Shown here piece by piece: positions 1 to 10,103 of a DNA stretch of 64,000 nucleotides; the first letter of the stretch is position 1; every line of letters begins with the position of its first letter. This DNA comes from Flavivirga jejuensis (lineage in GTDB: Bacteria; Bacteroidota; Bacteroidia; Flavobacteriales; Flavobacteriaceae): contig NZ_JAUOEL010000002.1 in the NCBI RefSeq assembly GCF_030540765.1, positions 372,001 to 436,000 on the forward strand. Direction: 5' to 3'. A program made the position numbers and the translations under genes. The notes under the pieces were generated by a model. The model had not been told where the DNA came from. It saw only the letters and a program-made list of their open reading frames with translations, and did not search any database.

Positions 1-320
1 ATTCAATTCATCATTAAACCCTGAAGAATGGACAGCAAATATAAATCATGGACAAATCTAACCAGCCACACATAAACAACTAAAAAACAGCAATTTAAAC
101 TTTAAAAAACTAATAATCATTGCGTATATAAAAGAATTATTTCTACGTAAAATCAATATCTCACCTATCTATCTACATACAAAACAACATTAAATTTTTA
201 TAAAAGATGCGCCCCCTTCTTTGTTTGATTGAAATGAGAAAGTATTAAAGCGAAATGAGCAAATCGTTTTCTATTAGTTAACGCATATTTGTATCAACAA
301 AACTAACTAACAAATAAGTC
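1..320. other. intergenic region upstream of the TonB receptor gene
   Basis: There is no ORF with coding character here. The segment is very AT-rich and must hold the promoter of the receptor gene at 321, but I see no convincing Bacteroidota -33/-7 pair and do not place one. Confidence 0.5.
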
Positions 321-3300
321 ATGAAAAAAAACAATTCTAAAATCTTAACACTATTATTTTTGCTGCAATGCTTTATTGGTTTTGCACAAGAGCAAACAAT
401 AACAGGTAAGATTACTGATGAAAACAAGATGCCCTTGCCTGGCGTAAGTGTTATTGTAAAAGGCACTAATAATGGTACAACATCTAATTTTGATGGTGAA
501 TATACCATACAATTAAAAAATGACAGCAGTACGTTAGTTTTTTCTTATGTAGGTTATGAGGTAGTAGAGAAAACTACTTCGGGAAAAACCCGCATTAATA
601 TCCAAATGAAAGTTGATTCTGAATCTTTAGACGAAATACTACTTGTAGGAATACGTGGTGCACAAAGAAGTGCTGTAAAGCTAAAAAGAGAAGCTAAAAA
701 TGTTATTGAGGTTATTACACCAGAAGATGTTGGAAGTTTTTCAGATAGCAATGTAGCAGATGCTTTGCAAAGAGTTCCAAGTGTACAAATAGAAAGGAAT
801 GTTGATGATGCAGCTGGGGATAGAGTATCAATTAGAGGTTTGGGACCACAATTTGTTAGAGTTACAATGAATGGACGTGTCCCTATTTCTGGAGGTAATG
901 AAGGAAAATCAGATTTCCGAAAGTTTAACTTAAACGTTATTCCTACCGAAATTATTTCTCGTGCCAAAATTCATATGACATCTCAGGCCAAACATACTTC
1001 AACATCTCTTGGAGGAACCGTAGATTTTGAAACAATGAAGCCGTTAGATAAAAAGTACAAAAAAGGGAAAAATTATTTTGGTAGTATAAATGTAAGAACA
1101 ACTACTGATAGTGAATTCAAAGATATAGAATCAGCTTATAAAAATTCACCTAATTATAGAGTTTCTGCAGCCTTTGGAGGCAAGATAAAAGATAATTTAG
1201 GTATTATAGTTTCAGTAATTAATTCTGATGAAGCGTATGCAAAACAATCGGCTGCATTTAGAGGATATCGCTTTGTAGATTTACGAGAAGACACAAATAA
1301 TGATGGGACTTTTGATGTTGCAGATGGAGACCAACTTTACGAAGATATCTTAACCCCTGCAACTATTAATAATGTTTATATGAACGGTGTTAGAAAACGT
1401 CTTGCAGGAGCTACGGCAATTCAATGGAAAGTAAACGATAAATTAGAGTTTATAGCTGATTATGTTCTAACAAAATTAAATAGTGATTCAGATAGACAAA
1501 TGTTTCAGATAAGTTTAGCTCCTGGGGGTGCTAATGGAATATTAGGCGCTAATAACTTTTTTAGTCCAGGTAGTTTAGACCTTAACGGGAATAATTTGTT
1601 ACATATTAATGGAGCAGGTTCTCAATTAAACAGAGCTAATATTCAAAATAAAAATCAATTTTATGATAATCATGCTACCAATAATATTGCTGGGTTACGA
1701 ACAAAGATTAAAGCCTCAGATAGATTAAAAATTGATATAGACATGGCTTATTCTAATCTAAGTTTCTTCCAAAACCTAACTCAAATAACAACAAGATTAG
1801 ATGGCAGAGATTATGATAAAAACGCTTTTGGTATCGACCTTAGAGGAGAACTCCCCCAATATGGAATCCCAGAAGAGGCTTTTGATTCATCATTATTTAC
1901 GCTTCGACCTACAGCAAAAAGGCTTATAAACACTAAGGGCGACAATTATGCATCTAAATTAGATTTTGAGTATAAGCTAAGTAAAAACACAGACTTATTT
2001 TTTGGTGCTAGAGTAGCAACAACTGAATTTGAGGCTAGAGAAGCTAGCTTAAATTTTAGTGATTATACAGATGAACAAGAAGCATCAGTTTTTGAACTTA
2101 TAGGAAACAACTTAACTCCAGACGATTTTATGTACGGAGATATTGGTTTATCGCAATGGCTTCATACACCAGGACGAGAAGTTCTAGCCTTAACACCTGA
2201 GTATGCAGCCTTGGATGGAGGAAGCGCTTTTGATTTTGACACACCTTTAGAAGATGTAGTGTCTGACGAGGGTAACCTAAACTTAAGTAGAGCAAGATCT
2301 TATGGAGCCAAAGAAACATCGTATGCTAACTATATGCAAATTGATACAAAAATTAGAGTATTCAATATTCCTACATACTTAAATTTTGGTGTGAGAGCAA
2401 TTAGAACAGATAATACATCATGGGGATTTTCGGCAGTAAATCAATTTGATCCTCTTGATGAAGATGATGTTAGAGATGAAGAAGTAGATGGGGCGTTATT
2501 CCATAAGGTAAAAAACTCCAGGTGGGATGCATTACCTAGTTTTACTGCCAATTTTAACTTAAAAGATAATATTATATACCGTTGGAGTGTTTCCAGAGGA
2601 ATTGCAAGACCAGCTTATAGAAATTCAATACCAAGAAATTCTATCCGATATATAAATCCAGATTCTGAAATATTCAATCCCAATTCCCCAGATTATGTGG
2701 CTGATTTAGGTTCTAGTACAATAAGAGGAACTATTACAACAGGAAATCCTTTTATAAAACCTTATACTGCTTGGATGTTTGATAACACACTAGGAATATA
2801 TACTAAGAATGGAGGTTCTTTTACTGGAAGTGTTTTTTATAAAAGACTTGTAGATTATATAGGAAGGGTAACATTAATTAATCAAGCATACCCAGGAGAA
2901 GAAGAATTAGGGATAGCATTACCTGCTGGTCAAGAAGATTTATTGTTTGATATCTCTAAGACTACAAATATAACAAATGCTCAACTTTATGGTTTTTCAA
3001 TAGGATTTAATCAACATTTTACATTTTTACCAGGTTTTGCAAGTGGGTTTGGTTTAAGAGCTAATTACTCTTATGTAGGAAGTAATTTTGACGATGCTTT
3101 AGGAGATGCAACCAATGGTCTTCCTGGTTCATCGAAACATAGTTTTAATAGCGTTCTGTATTATCAAAAACATGGTATCTCTTTTAGATTTGCTGTTGCA
3201 CATAGAAGTAATTATTTAAGTAATTTAGGAGGTATAGGTAATACTCGAGCAGACGAAGCTCATTATACTGAAGGAACTACTAGATTTGGCTTAAACTTGC

Positions 3301-3455
3301 AATACAAAATCTCAAAAGCATTATCTATAAATGCTGGAGTTAGTGACATTACGGGAGAAGATAACCGAAGATATATTGGGGATGACACCAACAACCTAAA
3401 CTCTTATTATAGAAATAATCCTAATTGGAAATTTGGTTTGAGATACAAACTTTAA
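321..3455 (+). CDS. TonB-dependent receptor with carboxypeptidase-regulatory-like domain
   Basis: This is an outer-membrane active transporter of 1044 aa. Residues 1-22 form a signal peptide ending FIGFAQ. Residues about 26-105 form a CarboxypepD_reg-like domain (ITGKITDENKMPLPGVSVI). A TonB plug follows at about 120-260, with the motifs VADALQRVPSVQIER and IRGLGPQFVRVTMNGR. The rest is a 22-strand-type barrel ending in the aromatic strand WKFGLRYKL. The plug style resembles the TonB-Xanth-Caul group (TIGR01782) rather than SusC, and no SusD gene follows. The two genes downstream encode a fucosidase and a glycosidase-like protein, so the likely substrate is a fucose-containing oligosaccharide; that is inference from neighbours. 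The ATG at 321 gives a complete signal peptide. Confidence 0.93.
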   Translation: MKKNNSKILTLLFLLQCFIGFAQEQTITGKITDENKMPLPGVSVIVKGTNNGTTSNFDGEYTIQLKNDSSTLVFSYVGYEVVEKTTSGKTRINIQMKVDSESLDEILLVGIRGAQRSAVKLKREAKNVIEVITPEDVGSFSDSNVADALQRVPSVQIERNVDDAAGDRVSIRGLGPQFVRVTMNGRVPISGGNEGKSDFRKFNLNVIPTEIISRAKIHMTSQAKHTSTSLGGTVDFETMKPLDKKYKKGKNYFGSINVRTTTDSEFKDIESAYKNSPNYRVSAAFGGKIKDNLGIIVSVINSDEAYAKQSAAFRGYRFVDLREDTNNDGTFDVADGDQLYEDILTPATINNVYMNGVRKRLAGATAIQWKVNDKLEFIADYVLTKLNSDSDRQMFQISLAPGGANGILGANNFFSPGSLDLNGNNLLHINGAGSQLNRANIQNKNQFYDNHATNNIAGLRTKIKASDRLKIDIDMAYSNLSFFQNLTQITTRLDGRDYDKNAFGIDLRGELPQYGIPEEAFDSSLFTLRPTAKRLINTKGDNYASKLDFEYKLSKNTDLFFGARVATTEFEAREASLNFSDYTDEQEASVFELIGNNLTPDDFMYGDIGLSQWLHTPGREVLALTPEYAALDGGSAFDFDTPLEDVVSDEGNLNLSRARSYGAKETSYANYMQIDTKIRVFNIPTYLNFGVRAIRTDNTSWGFSAVNQFDPLDEDDVRDEEVDGALFHKVKNSRWDALPSFTANFNLKDNIIYRWSVSRGIARPAYRNSIPRNSIRYINPDSEIFNPNSPDYVADLGSSTIRGTITTGNPFIKPYTAWMFDNTLGIYTKNGGSFTGSVFYKRLVDYIGRVTLINQAYPGEEELGIALPAGQEDLLFDISKTTNITNAQLYGFSIGFNQHFTFLPGFASGFGLRANYSYVGSNFDDALGDATNGLPGSSKHSFNSVLYYQKHGISFRFAVAHRSNYLSNLGGIGNTRADEAHYTEGTTRFGLNLQYKISKALSINAGVSDITGEDNRRYIGDDTNNLNSYYRNNPNWKFGLRYKL

Positions 3456-3475
3456 TCTAGTAAAGATAGTATTAC

Positions 3476-3527
3476 TTATTCTTAAGAGTCATTAATCAAT
3501 AAATTTCAAAATGACTCTTAAGAATAA
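3476..3527 (+). terminator. long inverted repeat after the receptor gene, probable terminator
   Basis: An 18-bp near-perfect stem (TTATTCTTAAGAGTCATT and its complement) encloses a loop of about 16 nt just after the receptor stop codon. It could attenuate or end transcription before the fucosidase gene. A strong U-run is missing, so it may instead be a 3' stabilising hairpin. Confidence 0.5.
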
Positions 3528-3589
3528 ATAATTGACATGATAAAAATATTGACTTTTCAAAAATTTTAAAAATTAGTAATAGTACGCAT

Positions 3590-5395
3590 ATGTTCAACAA
3601 AAGATGTTTTATTTTTTCCATTTTAGCAATACTTGTTTGTAGTATAAACATACATTCTCAGGCTAAAAAGGAAAAAGGAATGGAAGAAATGTGGGGTGAA
3701 ACGAAAGTTTCGGTAGACGCTCTAAAAAATGGAAAAGGAAAATTCTTTGATGAGAGTAATTTCGGGATGTTTATCCATTGGGGACTATTTTCCAATCTAG
3801 GAGGCGTTTGGAATAATAAAACGTATTACGGTATTGGAGAATGGATTATGAACCCAAGAATGGCTGGTATTCCTGTTGAAGACTATAAACAAATAGCCAA
3901 AGATTTTAATCCTACCGAGTTTGACGCTAAAAAAATAGCTCAATTAGCTAAGGATGCTGGAATGAAATATATAATCATAACAAGTAAGCATCATGAAGGT
4001 TTTGCTATGTTTGACTCAAAAGTAAGTGATTTTGATATTGTAGATGCTACCCCTTTTGGAAGAGACCCTATGCATGAATTATCAAACGCTTGTCATGAAT
4101 TAGGTTTAGGCTTTGGATTCTATTATTCACACAATCAAGATTGGACAACCCCTGGAGGTACAAGAGGACCAAAATTAGACAAAAACGGAAAAACAGCTTC
4201 TTTTAAAGATTATTTCTACAATAAGTGCAAACCTCAAGTTAAAGAAATTTGTACCAACTATGGCGATATAGATTTTGTTTGGTTTGATACGCCTGGAGAT
4301 ATGAAAAAAAAGTATGTGGTAGAACTAGCAGCTATGGTAAGAGAACTACAACCTAAAGCTATGATGTGTAGCCGTGTTGGATACGGTTTAGGCGATTATG
4401 CAAGTGTTGGTGATATGGAGGTGCCTACAAAACGTATACAAGGTTTATGGGAGACTTGTGATACTAATAACGATTCATGGTCTTATGCTTGGTACGATAA
4501 TAATTTTAAAAGTCCAAAGGTTATAATTTCTCGATTAGTTGAAACCGTTGCAAGAGGTGGGTCTTACTTATTTAATGTCGGCCCAAATAATATGGGAACG
4601 GTACCAGAAATTGGAGCAGAATTTTTGAGAGAATCTGGAAAATGGCTGCAAAAATATCCGCAAGTCGTTTACGATGCGGGGCCTTCTCCTTGGGATTATA
4701 AGCTACCATGGGGCGATGTTACTACAAAAGAGAACTCCATGTATTTAGCAGTTTCAGAGTGGCCTACCGATGGAAAACTGTATTTACCAGGATTAAAAAC
4801 AGACATACAATCTGCTAAACTATTGAATCCAGAAGGAAAAAGTAAATCCATTACATTTAAACAAGAAAAAGATAAATGGGTTGTGTTTGATATTCCTTAT
4901 AGAGCACCAGAGAAATTGATTTCAATTATCGAATTAAAATTCAAAGATGGTAAAACAGTCGTGGTTAACGATGATGAATTAGGTGTTTATCCAAATAGTG
5001 AAACTGAATTAATTACAGAATTTGGCGAAGTAACAAACGCGGAACAAAAGAACCTGCGTTGGATGGAAAAATTTGGAGAATGGAAACATGCAAACCAGGT
5101 AGGTAATTGGGAAGAAAACAGTTCTGTGAAATGGAACGTTGATGTTCAAAAAGCTGGATATTATTATGCAAATCTTTGTTATGCTGGTACTGGAAGATTG
5201 GTTTGGAAAATAGCTACAAATGATGGTGTTACCATTCAAAACCAACAAGCTGCAACCGAGAAATACGTAAGCTACAATATGGGACTCTTAGAATTTAAAA
5301 AACCAGGTAAACATACAATTTCTGTATCATTAGTTGAAGGAGACAAAGTGAGTTCAAGTTTAAAATCGTTAATATTGACTCCTATGGATAATTAA
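3590..5395 (+). CDS. alpha-L-fucosidase, GH29 family
   Basis: A retaining exo-glycosidase that removes terminal alpha-L-fucose. Residues 1-24 are a signal peptide ending NIHSQA, so it acts in the periplasm or outside the cell. The GH29 barrel covers about 40-370, with FGMFIHWGLFS, TSKHHEGFAMFDS, the nucleophile strand DIDFVWFDTPGD (Asp near residue 232) and the barrel end GGSYLFNVGPNNMG. At 601 aa it is longer than a bare GH29 enzyme. The last 110 residues (WNVDVQKAGYYYANLCYAG) look like a carbohydrate-binding beta-sandwich. It lies 7 bp upstream of the next gene, so the two are co-transcribed, and it faces the sulfatase at 7121. Confidence 0.95.
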   Translation: MFNKRCFIFSILAILVCSINIHSQAKKEKGMEEMWGETKVSVDALKNGKGKFFDESNFGMFIHWGLFSNLGGVWNNKTYYGIGEWIMNPRMAGIPVEDYKQIAKDFNPTEFDAKKIAQLAKDAGMKYIIITSKHHEGFAMFDSKVSDFDIVDATPFGRDPMHELSNACHELGLGFGFYYSHNQDWTTPGGTRGPKLDKNGKTASFKDYFYNKCKPQVKEICTNYGDIDFVWFDTPGDMKKKYVVELAAMVRELQPKAMMCSRVGYGLGDYASVGDMEVPTKRIQGLWETCDTNNDSWSYAWYDNNFKSPKVIISRLVETVARGGSYLFNVGPNNMGTVPEIGAEFLRESGKWLQKYPQVVYDAGPSPWDYKLPWGDVTTKENSMYLAVSEWPTDGKLYLPGLKTDIQSAKLLNPEGKSKSITFKQEKDKWVVFDIPYRAPEKLISIIELKFKDGKTVVVNDDELGVYPNSETELITEFGEVTNAEQKNLRWMEKFGEWKHANQVGNWEENSSVKWNVDVQKAGYYYANLCYAGTGRLVWKIATNDGVTIQNQQAATEKYVSYNMGLLEFKKPGKHTISVSLVEGDKVSSSLKSLILTPMDN

Positions 5396-5402
5396 TAACC
5401 CC

Positions 5403-6554
5403 ATGCAAAATCGATCAATCATTTATTATATTCATGTCTTAGTATTTTTAATTTGTTATCAATCTATTGGGCAAACAAATAAAAAGTATCCTAAATTTAG
5501 TTGGGATAAAGTGCCTATAGCATTTCATTTTGGAAAAAAAGGTAGTTTAACTAATAGTGAAGCTAAATTTATTACCTCTCATTCAAACTTTATTGTCTTG
5601 GAGAAAGGACATGGATTACCTCAATATAAAAACACTGAAACAGGGATTGAGGAAACTGCAAAAAAGTTAAAAAAACTGAATCCCAATATAAAAGTTATTT
5701 TCTATTGGAATGCCTTTTTAGATTACCCTATGTATGAAGCTCATAATGTTTATGAAAATCATCCAGAATGGTGGTTAAAAACAAAGGATGATGCATATGA
5801 CCTAAAAAATGGAAACATCAGACGTTATGACCTTTCTAATCCAGAAGTTCGAAAATGGTGGATAGAAACAGCAAAAAAAGAAATTTTAAATGGCTCAACT
5901 GATGGGGTTTTTATGGATGCTTTTATTCAAGTAGCTAGTAAAGCTAATATAAAGCTTTGGGGTCAAGAAAAGTACGATGCTATTCAACAAGGTTTAAAAG
6001 ATTTAATTAAGGAAACAAGAACAGCATTAGGCAGCGATAAACTTATTGTTTATAATGGTATTCGCTCTATCCCAAATAATAACACAGGAAATAACTTCCC
6101 AGACCATACAGATGCCGTAATGATTGAACATTTTGGCATCCTGAAAAGTAACTCTAAAGAAAGTATGTTACAAGATATACAAGAAATGGAGAAAGCTGGA
6201 AAAACTGGTAAAATAGTAGTCTTTAAAGGATGGCCTGCTGAATATACTTGGATGGACAAAGATTTTATGGCAAAATCTTTAAAAGAAAAACAAAAGATTT
6301 CTAAAGAAAATATAACATTTCCCTTGGCTTCTTTTTTAGCTGGTGCTCAAGAAAATTCATATTTCATATATAATTGGGGATATCGTTTTAAACATGGTGC
6401 TACAAATTGGTATCCCGAATTTGATAAACCTTTAGGGAAGCCTTTACATGATATGAAAGTTAATGGTTGGCAATTAACACGAGATTTTGAACATGCTTCT
6501 ATTTGGGTTGATTTGGAAACTAAAGACGCCAAAATCGATTGGAAACAACCTTAA
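5403..6554 (+). CDS. secreted putative glycoside hydrolase (TIM-barrel type)
   Basis: A 383-aa protein with a signal peptide ending CYQSIGQ at about residue 23. Its motifs suit a TIM-barrel hydrolase: IKVIFYWNAFLDYPMYE, ENHPEWWLK, DLSNPEVRKWWIETAKKEI, and GVFMDAF, where an Asp follows a beta strand as in many glycosidases. It resembles the hypothetical-glycosidase (GHL) groups more than any characterised family, so the substrate is unknown. It follows the fucosidase by 7 bp, which suggests it works on the same glycan. Confidence 0.75.
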   Translation: MQNRSIIYYIHVLVFLICYQSIGQTNKKYPKFSWDKVPIAFHFGKKGSLTNSEAKFITSHSNFIVLEKGHGLPQYKNTETGIEETAKKLKKLNPNIKVIFYWNAFLDYPMYEAHNVYENHPEWWLKTKDDAYDLKNGNIRRYDLSNPEVRKWWIETAKKEILNGSTDGVFMDAFIQVASKANIKLWGQEKYDAIQQGLKDLIKETRTALGSDKLIVYNGIRSIPNNNTGNNFPDHTDAVMIEHFGILKSNSKESMLQDIQEMEKAGKTGKIVVFKGWPAEYTWMDKDFMAKSLKEKQKISKENITFPLASFLAGAQENSYFIYNWGYRFKHGATNWYPEFDKPLGKPLHDMKVNGWQLTRDFEHASIWVDLETKDAKIDWKQP

Positions 6555-6585
6555 TACAGTAAAAAAATCAAACTAATATTTTAAT

Positions 6586-6803
6586 AAAGAATTTCTTGAA
6601 ACCAACTATTCTCGGCAGAGCTATAGAAGTATTTCGCTGGTTTCATACCCAATCAAGTTGCCCACAAGGTTTTGACCTAAAAAGGTCAAAAACCAAAATT
6701 CTGTATTTTTCCTCTCCCAGAACTGCCAAAAAAGGTAGTTCTGACCTCTCCAAAAGAGACATCGGAAACCCCGACGCAGAGTCGAGCAATTCTTTAGATT
6801 TAA
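6586..6803. repeat. dispersed repeat R1, copy 1 (long form)
   Basis: It begins AAAGAATTTCTTGAAACCAA and ends GCAATTCTTTAGATTTAA, so the termini are inverted repeats. The same ends occur at 23582-23654 and 44365-44482 around a shorter, different middle. The interior here carries smaller palindromes. ORFs of about 70 aa drawn through it on both strands have no protein character. Confidence 0.65.
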
Positions 6804-6852
6804 GTTAAAGAAATACAAATTCAATAACGAAACCTCTCCTGCAGGAAGTTCA

Positions 6853-7015
6853 TAGTTTCGTTTTGGCAGACTAAAAAGTCTGCTTCGTTAAATATGGTAA
6901 AACTGAGTTGGTGTGAATTCGTGAAATTCGTGTCAAAAATTTTTAGAAGCTAAACGCGAAATGCACTAAAATACATCTTTTTAACTCCAAGTTGAGGCTA
7001 ATAAAAGGTATTAAA
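6853..7015 (+). repeat. dispersed repeat B, copy 1 (no central palindrome)
   Basis: It matches 40611-41185 (same strand) and 33341-33522 (opposite strand), sharing CGTTTTGGCAGACT, AATATGGTAAAACTGA, GTGTGAATTCGTGAAA and ATTTTTAGAAGCTAAA. This copy lacks the GCCGGC-centred palindrome of about 20 bp present in the other two, so it shows the element before that addition. Confidence 0.75.
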
Positions 7016-7120
7016 CTTTTAGAGCAAGCCCTAAACCCAATAATAAATAATAGGAATCGACTCAAGAGTCGAGGTATTAAACTAACTCTGCTTTTTAGTT
7101 TTCTAATATGGGTATGAAAT

Positions 7121-8539
7121 TTAGAGTTCCTTTCTTTCTTTTGAGAATAATTTTTTATTTGGTTTTTCAGGTAGCGTTTTTTTCCACTCCTTTATTTTAT
7201 TTTTTAGATCAGTAACTACAAGAACATTCCCTTCTTTAAGATCGTTTTTCTCATAAGTATCAGTTACAATATCATATAACTCTACATAGCTTAAATCATG
7301 ATTAGCTACCAACTTCCACCTTTGGTCTACAATAGCATAAGACGCCCAATGATCTGAATTTTCTTTGTTTACAGACCGACTAGCGCCTATTTTCCAAAAA
7401 AGAGGTTTTATACGCAACGGATAAGGTTCTCCAAAAAGCGTAGAGACTTGACTAATTCCATCTGGTTTATACGTTTCAGGTAATTTTACACCTGCTATTT
7501 CACAAAATGTAGGAAGTAAATCTACTGCAGACATAAGAGACACATTATCAACAACTCCAGCTTTTATTTTCCCAGGCCAACGCGCTATAAACGGTACGCC
7601 TATACCGCCTTCAAAAAGAGCTGCCTTATACCCTTTTCTTCCTCCTGTGATGCCTTTGGAACCAGCAATATTGTAACCAACACCAGTCGCTGTATCAAGG
7701 TATGTTTTTAGTTCAGTGACTGTAGTAGATCTTGCAGGTCCATTATCTGAACTAAAAATAACTAAGGTATTATCAGTCAAGTTTAAACGATCTAGTGCAT
7801 CCAAAACCTGCCCAATTCTATCATCAGCATGCGATAAAACAGATGCATAAATATTATCAGCTTCATTTAAATCTGGAAAACGCCATTGGTATTTTGGTAC
7901 GACATGGTGTGGTGTATGCGGTTCATGAACCCACAGATTAATAAAAAATGGTTTATTTTCCTTATTGCTTTTTTCTATGAAAGCCACTGTGTTATCAGCA
8001 TCTTTATAGTAAGGCATTTGTTCTCCAGAACAATTAAATGCGCCATAAGTATCATAACCATATCTATCTGGAGTAGGCGAATCTAAAACCATATTGTTAG
8101 AAATGTGCCACTTGCCAAAATGAGCCGTATTATAACCATTTTGTTGTAGCAACCTGGGTAATAACGTTATATCATAATCTAACCAATCGGGCATATTTCG
8201 TTTAGCATTACTTGATACCCATGCAAAATGCCCATCAATATTATGTCTTGCGGGAAATTGCCCTGTTATTACGCCTACCCTGCTTGGCGAACAAACACCA
8301 CTCGCAACCGTAAATCTTTGAAAATCGGTGCCTTCTTTTACAAGTCTATCAATATTTGGAGTTTTCACATAAGGATGACCATGTGCACTTAAATCTCCCC
8401 ACCCCCAATCATCTGCAAAGATGAAAACAATATTAGGTTTTGTTGCTTCAATAGGTTCTGGTTTTTTATCTATTGTTTCACAACTTGAGTTGGTTATCAA
8501 ACATGCAAAACATAAAACATAAAATTTAAAGACTTTCAT
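7121..8539 (-). CDS. S1-family sulfatase, lipoprotein
   Basis: A formylglycine-dependent sulfatase that removes sulfate esters from glycans. The lipoprotein signal ends LITNSSC, with Cys20 as the lipidated residue. The metal site NIVFIFADDWGWGD lies at residues 36-49. The signature GVCSPSRVGVITG places Cys83 as the residue matured to formylglycine, which needs an anaerobic or aerobic sulfatase-maturating enzyme elsewhere. Downstream motifs VIFSSDNGP and GGIGVPFIARWPGKI are typical of S1. Its length of 472 aa is normal. It converges with the fucosidase operon; together they suggest a sulfated fucose-rich substrate such as a fucan or fucoidan-type glycan (inference). Confidence 0.95.
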   Translation of the reverse strand: MKVFKFYVLCFACLITNSSCETIDKKPEPIEATKPNIVFIFADDWGWGDLSAHGHPYVKTPNIDRLVKEGTDFQRFTVASGVCSPSRVGVITGQFPARHNIDGHFAWVSSNAKRNMPDWLDYDITLLPRLLQQNGYNTAHFGKWHISNNMVLDSPTPDRYGYDTYGAFNCSGEQMPYYKDADNTVAFIEKSNKENKPFFINLWVHEPHTPHHVVPKYQWRFPDLNEADNIYASVLSHADDRIGQVLDALDRLNLTDNTLVIFSSDNGPARSTTVTELKTYLDTATGVGYNIAGSKGITGGRKGYKAALFEGGIGVPFIARWPGKIKAGVVDNVSLMSAVDLLPTFCEIAGVKLPETYKPDGISQVSTLFGEPYPLRIKPLFWKIGASRSVNKENSDHWASYAIVDQRWKLVANHDLSYVELYDIVTDTYEKNDLKEGNVLVVTDLKNKIKEWKKTLPEKPNKKLFSKERKEL

Positions 8540-8652
8540 AAAAAAATAATATTGAGTTTAGCTGGTATTTTGATCGTAAAAATATTTTATATTTAGTATA
8601 ATTTATTGCTTAAATAAGTTCTTTTGTTTCTCTTATCTACTTTTTAGTATAA

Positions 8653-8810
8653 TATATTTCCAGCATATTAAAAAACTATACAAAAAGAACTCTTCTCCAT
8701 AGCCAATTCCGACAGCTGAAGAAAATGTAGAATATTGGCCTCTCGGTATTCCAAAATCAATCACAAGATTTAAAAAATTTACACGCCAAACTTTTTCTGT
8801 TACAATAGTA
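8653..8810 (-). pseudogene. possible remnant of an outer-membrane beta-barrel gene
   Basis: Read on the minus strand, about 50 codons stay open without a start: VWRVNFLNLVIDFGIPRGQ followed by YSTFSSAVGIGYGEEFFLYS. The alternating aromatic/small pattern resembles barrel strands. The rest of 8540-9056 holds nothing I can identify beyond a GTCATTTCATCCACTT repeat also seen near 10.4 kb. Confidence 0.35.
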
Positions 8811-9056
8811 TTTTTTTTAGAGGTCTTACAGGATATTAGAATAAAACATCGTTGGGAAACTATAGATCAGGAATTTCTCCCTTTTTTCGGTTGTGATAAA
8901 TATTTTTCAAATTTATTGAGGACTATCCTTCTTTATTGAGTTTACTCTAACACGTCATTTCATCCACTTAAGATTTTTTTATCGGGTATCGACCTGACAA
9001 AACTTATTAACTATTGATAATACGAGAACTATATATAGAACTCATCTTAAATTTTT

Positions 9057-10103
9057 CTAATTACTATAATTAGCTAAGTACTTATTTAAGACACCCATTA
9101 CTATTATTAAAAATAAAACACTTATAAAAAAGAGCGGCATCTGGACTATTTTCTTAGAAGAAAAATCATTTATTAATATTCCTTTATTGGGGAATTCTGA
9201 AATCACATTGATTATATTTATTGTTTTTCCTTTATCTATGTTTAACTCGACTTTTTCATCTTTTAATTTTTTTATCTGATCGAATAGTTCAATTTCTGAT
9301 ATTTGCTCAATTTTGTTATCTGTCAAATTAATATTGGTAGTTCCTCCTTCTAGTTTTTGAGCTTCTAATATTTTAATCTCTTTGTAAAATGATTGTAAAT
9401 TCTTGATTTCTCTTTGCAGATCTCTTATCATGGTATCTTTAACTATTATATTATCATCATAAATTTTTTTCTGCAACTTGAAGTATTCATTATTCTGTAC
9501 AGCAGTAACAATTACTTTTTCACATTGTTTAGCAGCTTCAGGTTTCGTTGCTTCTATTTGGATTTCGTGAAATTCTGCATTAATATCATTAAATTTTTTT
9601 AGGTAGTCTTGGTAATCTATTTCCTTTAGTGTTATAGAGTCTAGATTTTCAATAAACTTGCTAAATTGTTTCATTTTTTGTATTTCATCTGAAAATGCAG
9701 CTATTTCTATATGCTTTACACTTTTTGCTATCTCTAAAGGAATATTTAACACCTCTGCTAGCTCCTTACTTTCTTGTTGTTTTGCCAGTTGATTATAAAA
9801 CTCTATGTAACTATACATTTGTTTCACACTATTAAAATTAGGATGAATAACCATAGTGGATTTATATAGCGGTACCGCTATATAATCCATATAGGCGCCA
9901 ACCCCAATCCCCAAAAAAAGTGCTAATAAAAACTTAAAAAAGTGATCTCTAAAGAACAGAAGAAAAAGTATAAAAAGATGGAATATTGTTTTTAAAATAA
10001 TAGCGATGCGTTTAAAAAAAACATTTATTGTATTGCCTATAAGTTTGAATAATTGGCCTAAATCGATTTCTTCCGAAGTATTAGTGTTTTCTTTTATATT
10101 CAT
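9057..10103 (-). CDS. Wzz/GNVR-like membrane protein with coiled coil
   Basis: A 348-aa protein with the layout of polysaccharide co-polymerases: a cytoplasmic N-terminus, a membrane segment near residues 50-75 (FLLALFLGIGVGAYMDY), a long periplasmic part rich in charged coiled coil (residues about 150-290), and a C-terminal membrane segment (MPLFFISVLFLIIVMGVL). In the first periplasmic stretch, YKSTMVIHPNFNSVKQMYSY is typical of Wzz domains. Such proteins set the chain length of O-antigen or exopolysaccharide. No polysaccharide genes are nearby, so the partner is unknown. Confidence 0.6.
   Translation of the reverse strand: MNIKENTNTSEEIDLGQLFKLIGNTINVFFKRIAIILKTIFHLFILFLLFFRDHFFKFLLALFLGIGVGAYMDYIAVPLYKSTMVIHPNFNSVKQMYSYIEFYNQLAKQQESKELAEVLNIPLEIAKSVKHIEIAAFSDEIQKMKQFSKFIENLDSITLKEIDYQDYLKKFNDINAEFHEIQIEATKPEAAKQCEKVIVTAVQNNEYFKLQKKIYDDNIIVKDTMIRDLQREIKNLQSFYKEIKILEAQKLEGGTTNINLTDNKIEQISEIELFDQIKKLKDEKVELNIDKGKTINIINVISEFPNKGILINDFSSKKIVQMPLFFISVLFLIIVMGVLNKYLANYSN

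Noticed and set aside
321-3455. SusC of a SusCD pair
   Set aside because: The plug motifs fit the TonB-Xanth-Caul type, and the next genes are hydrolases, not SusD.
6596-6824. ORFs of about 70 codons after the glycosidase gene
   Set aside because: They lie within dispersed repeat R1, with no start signal and no similarity to proteins.
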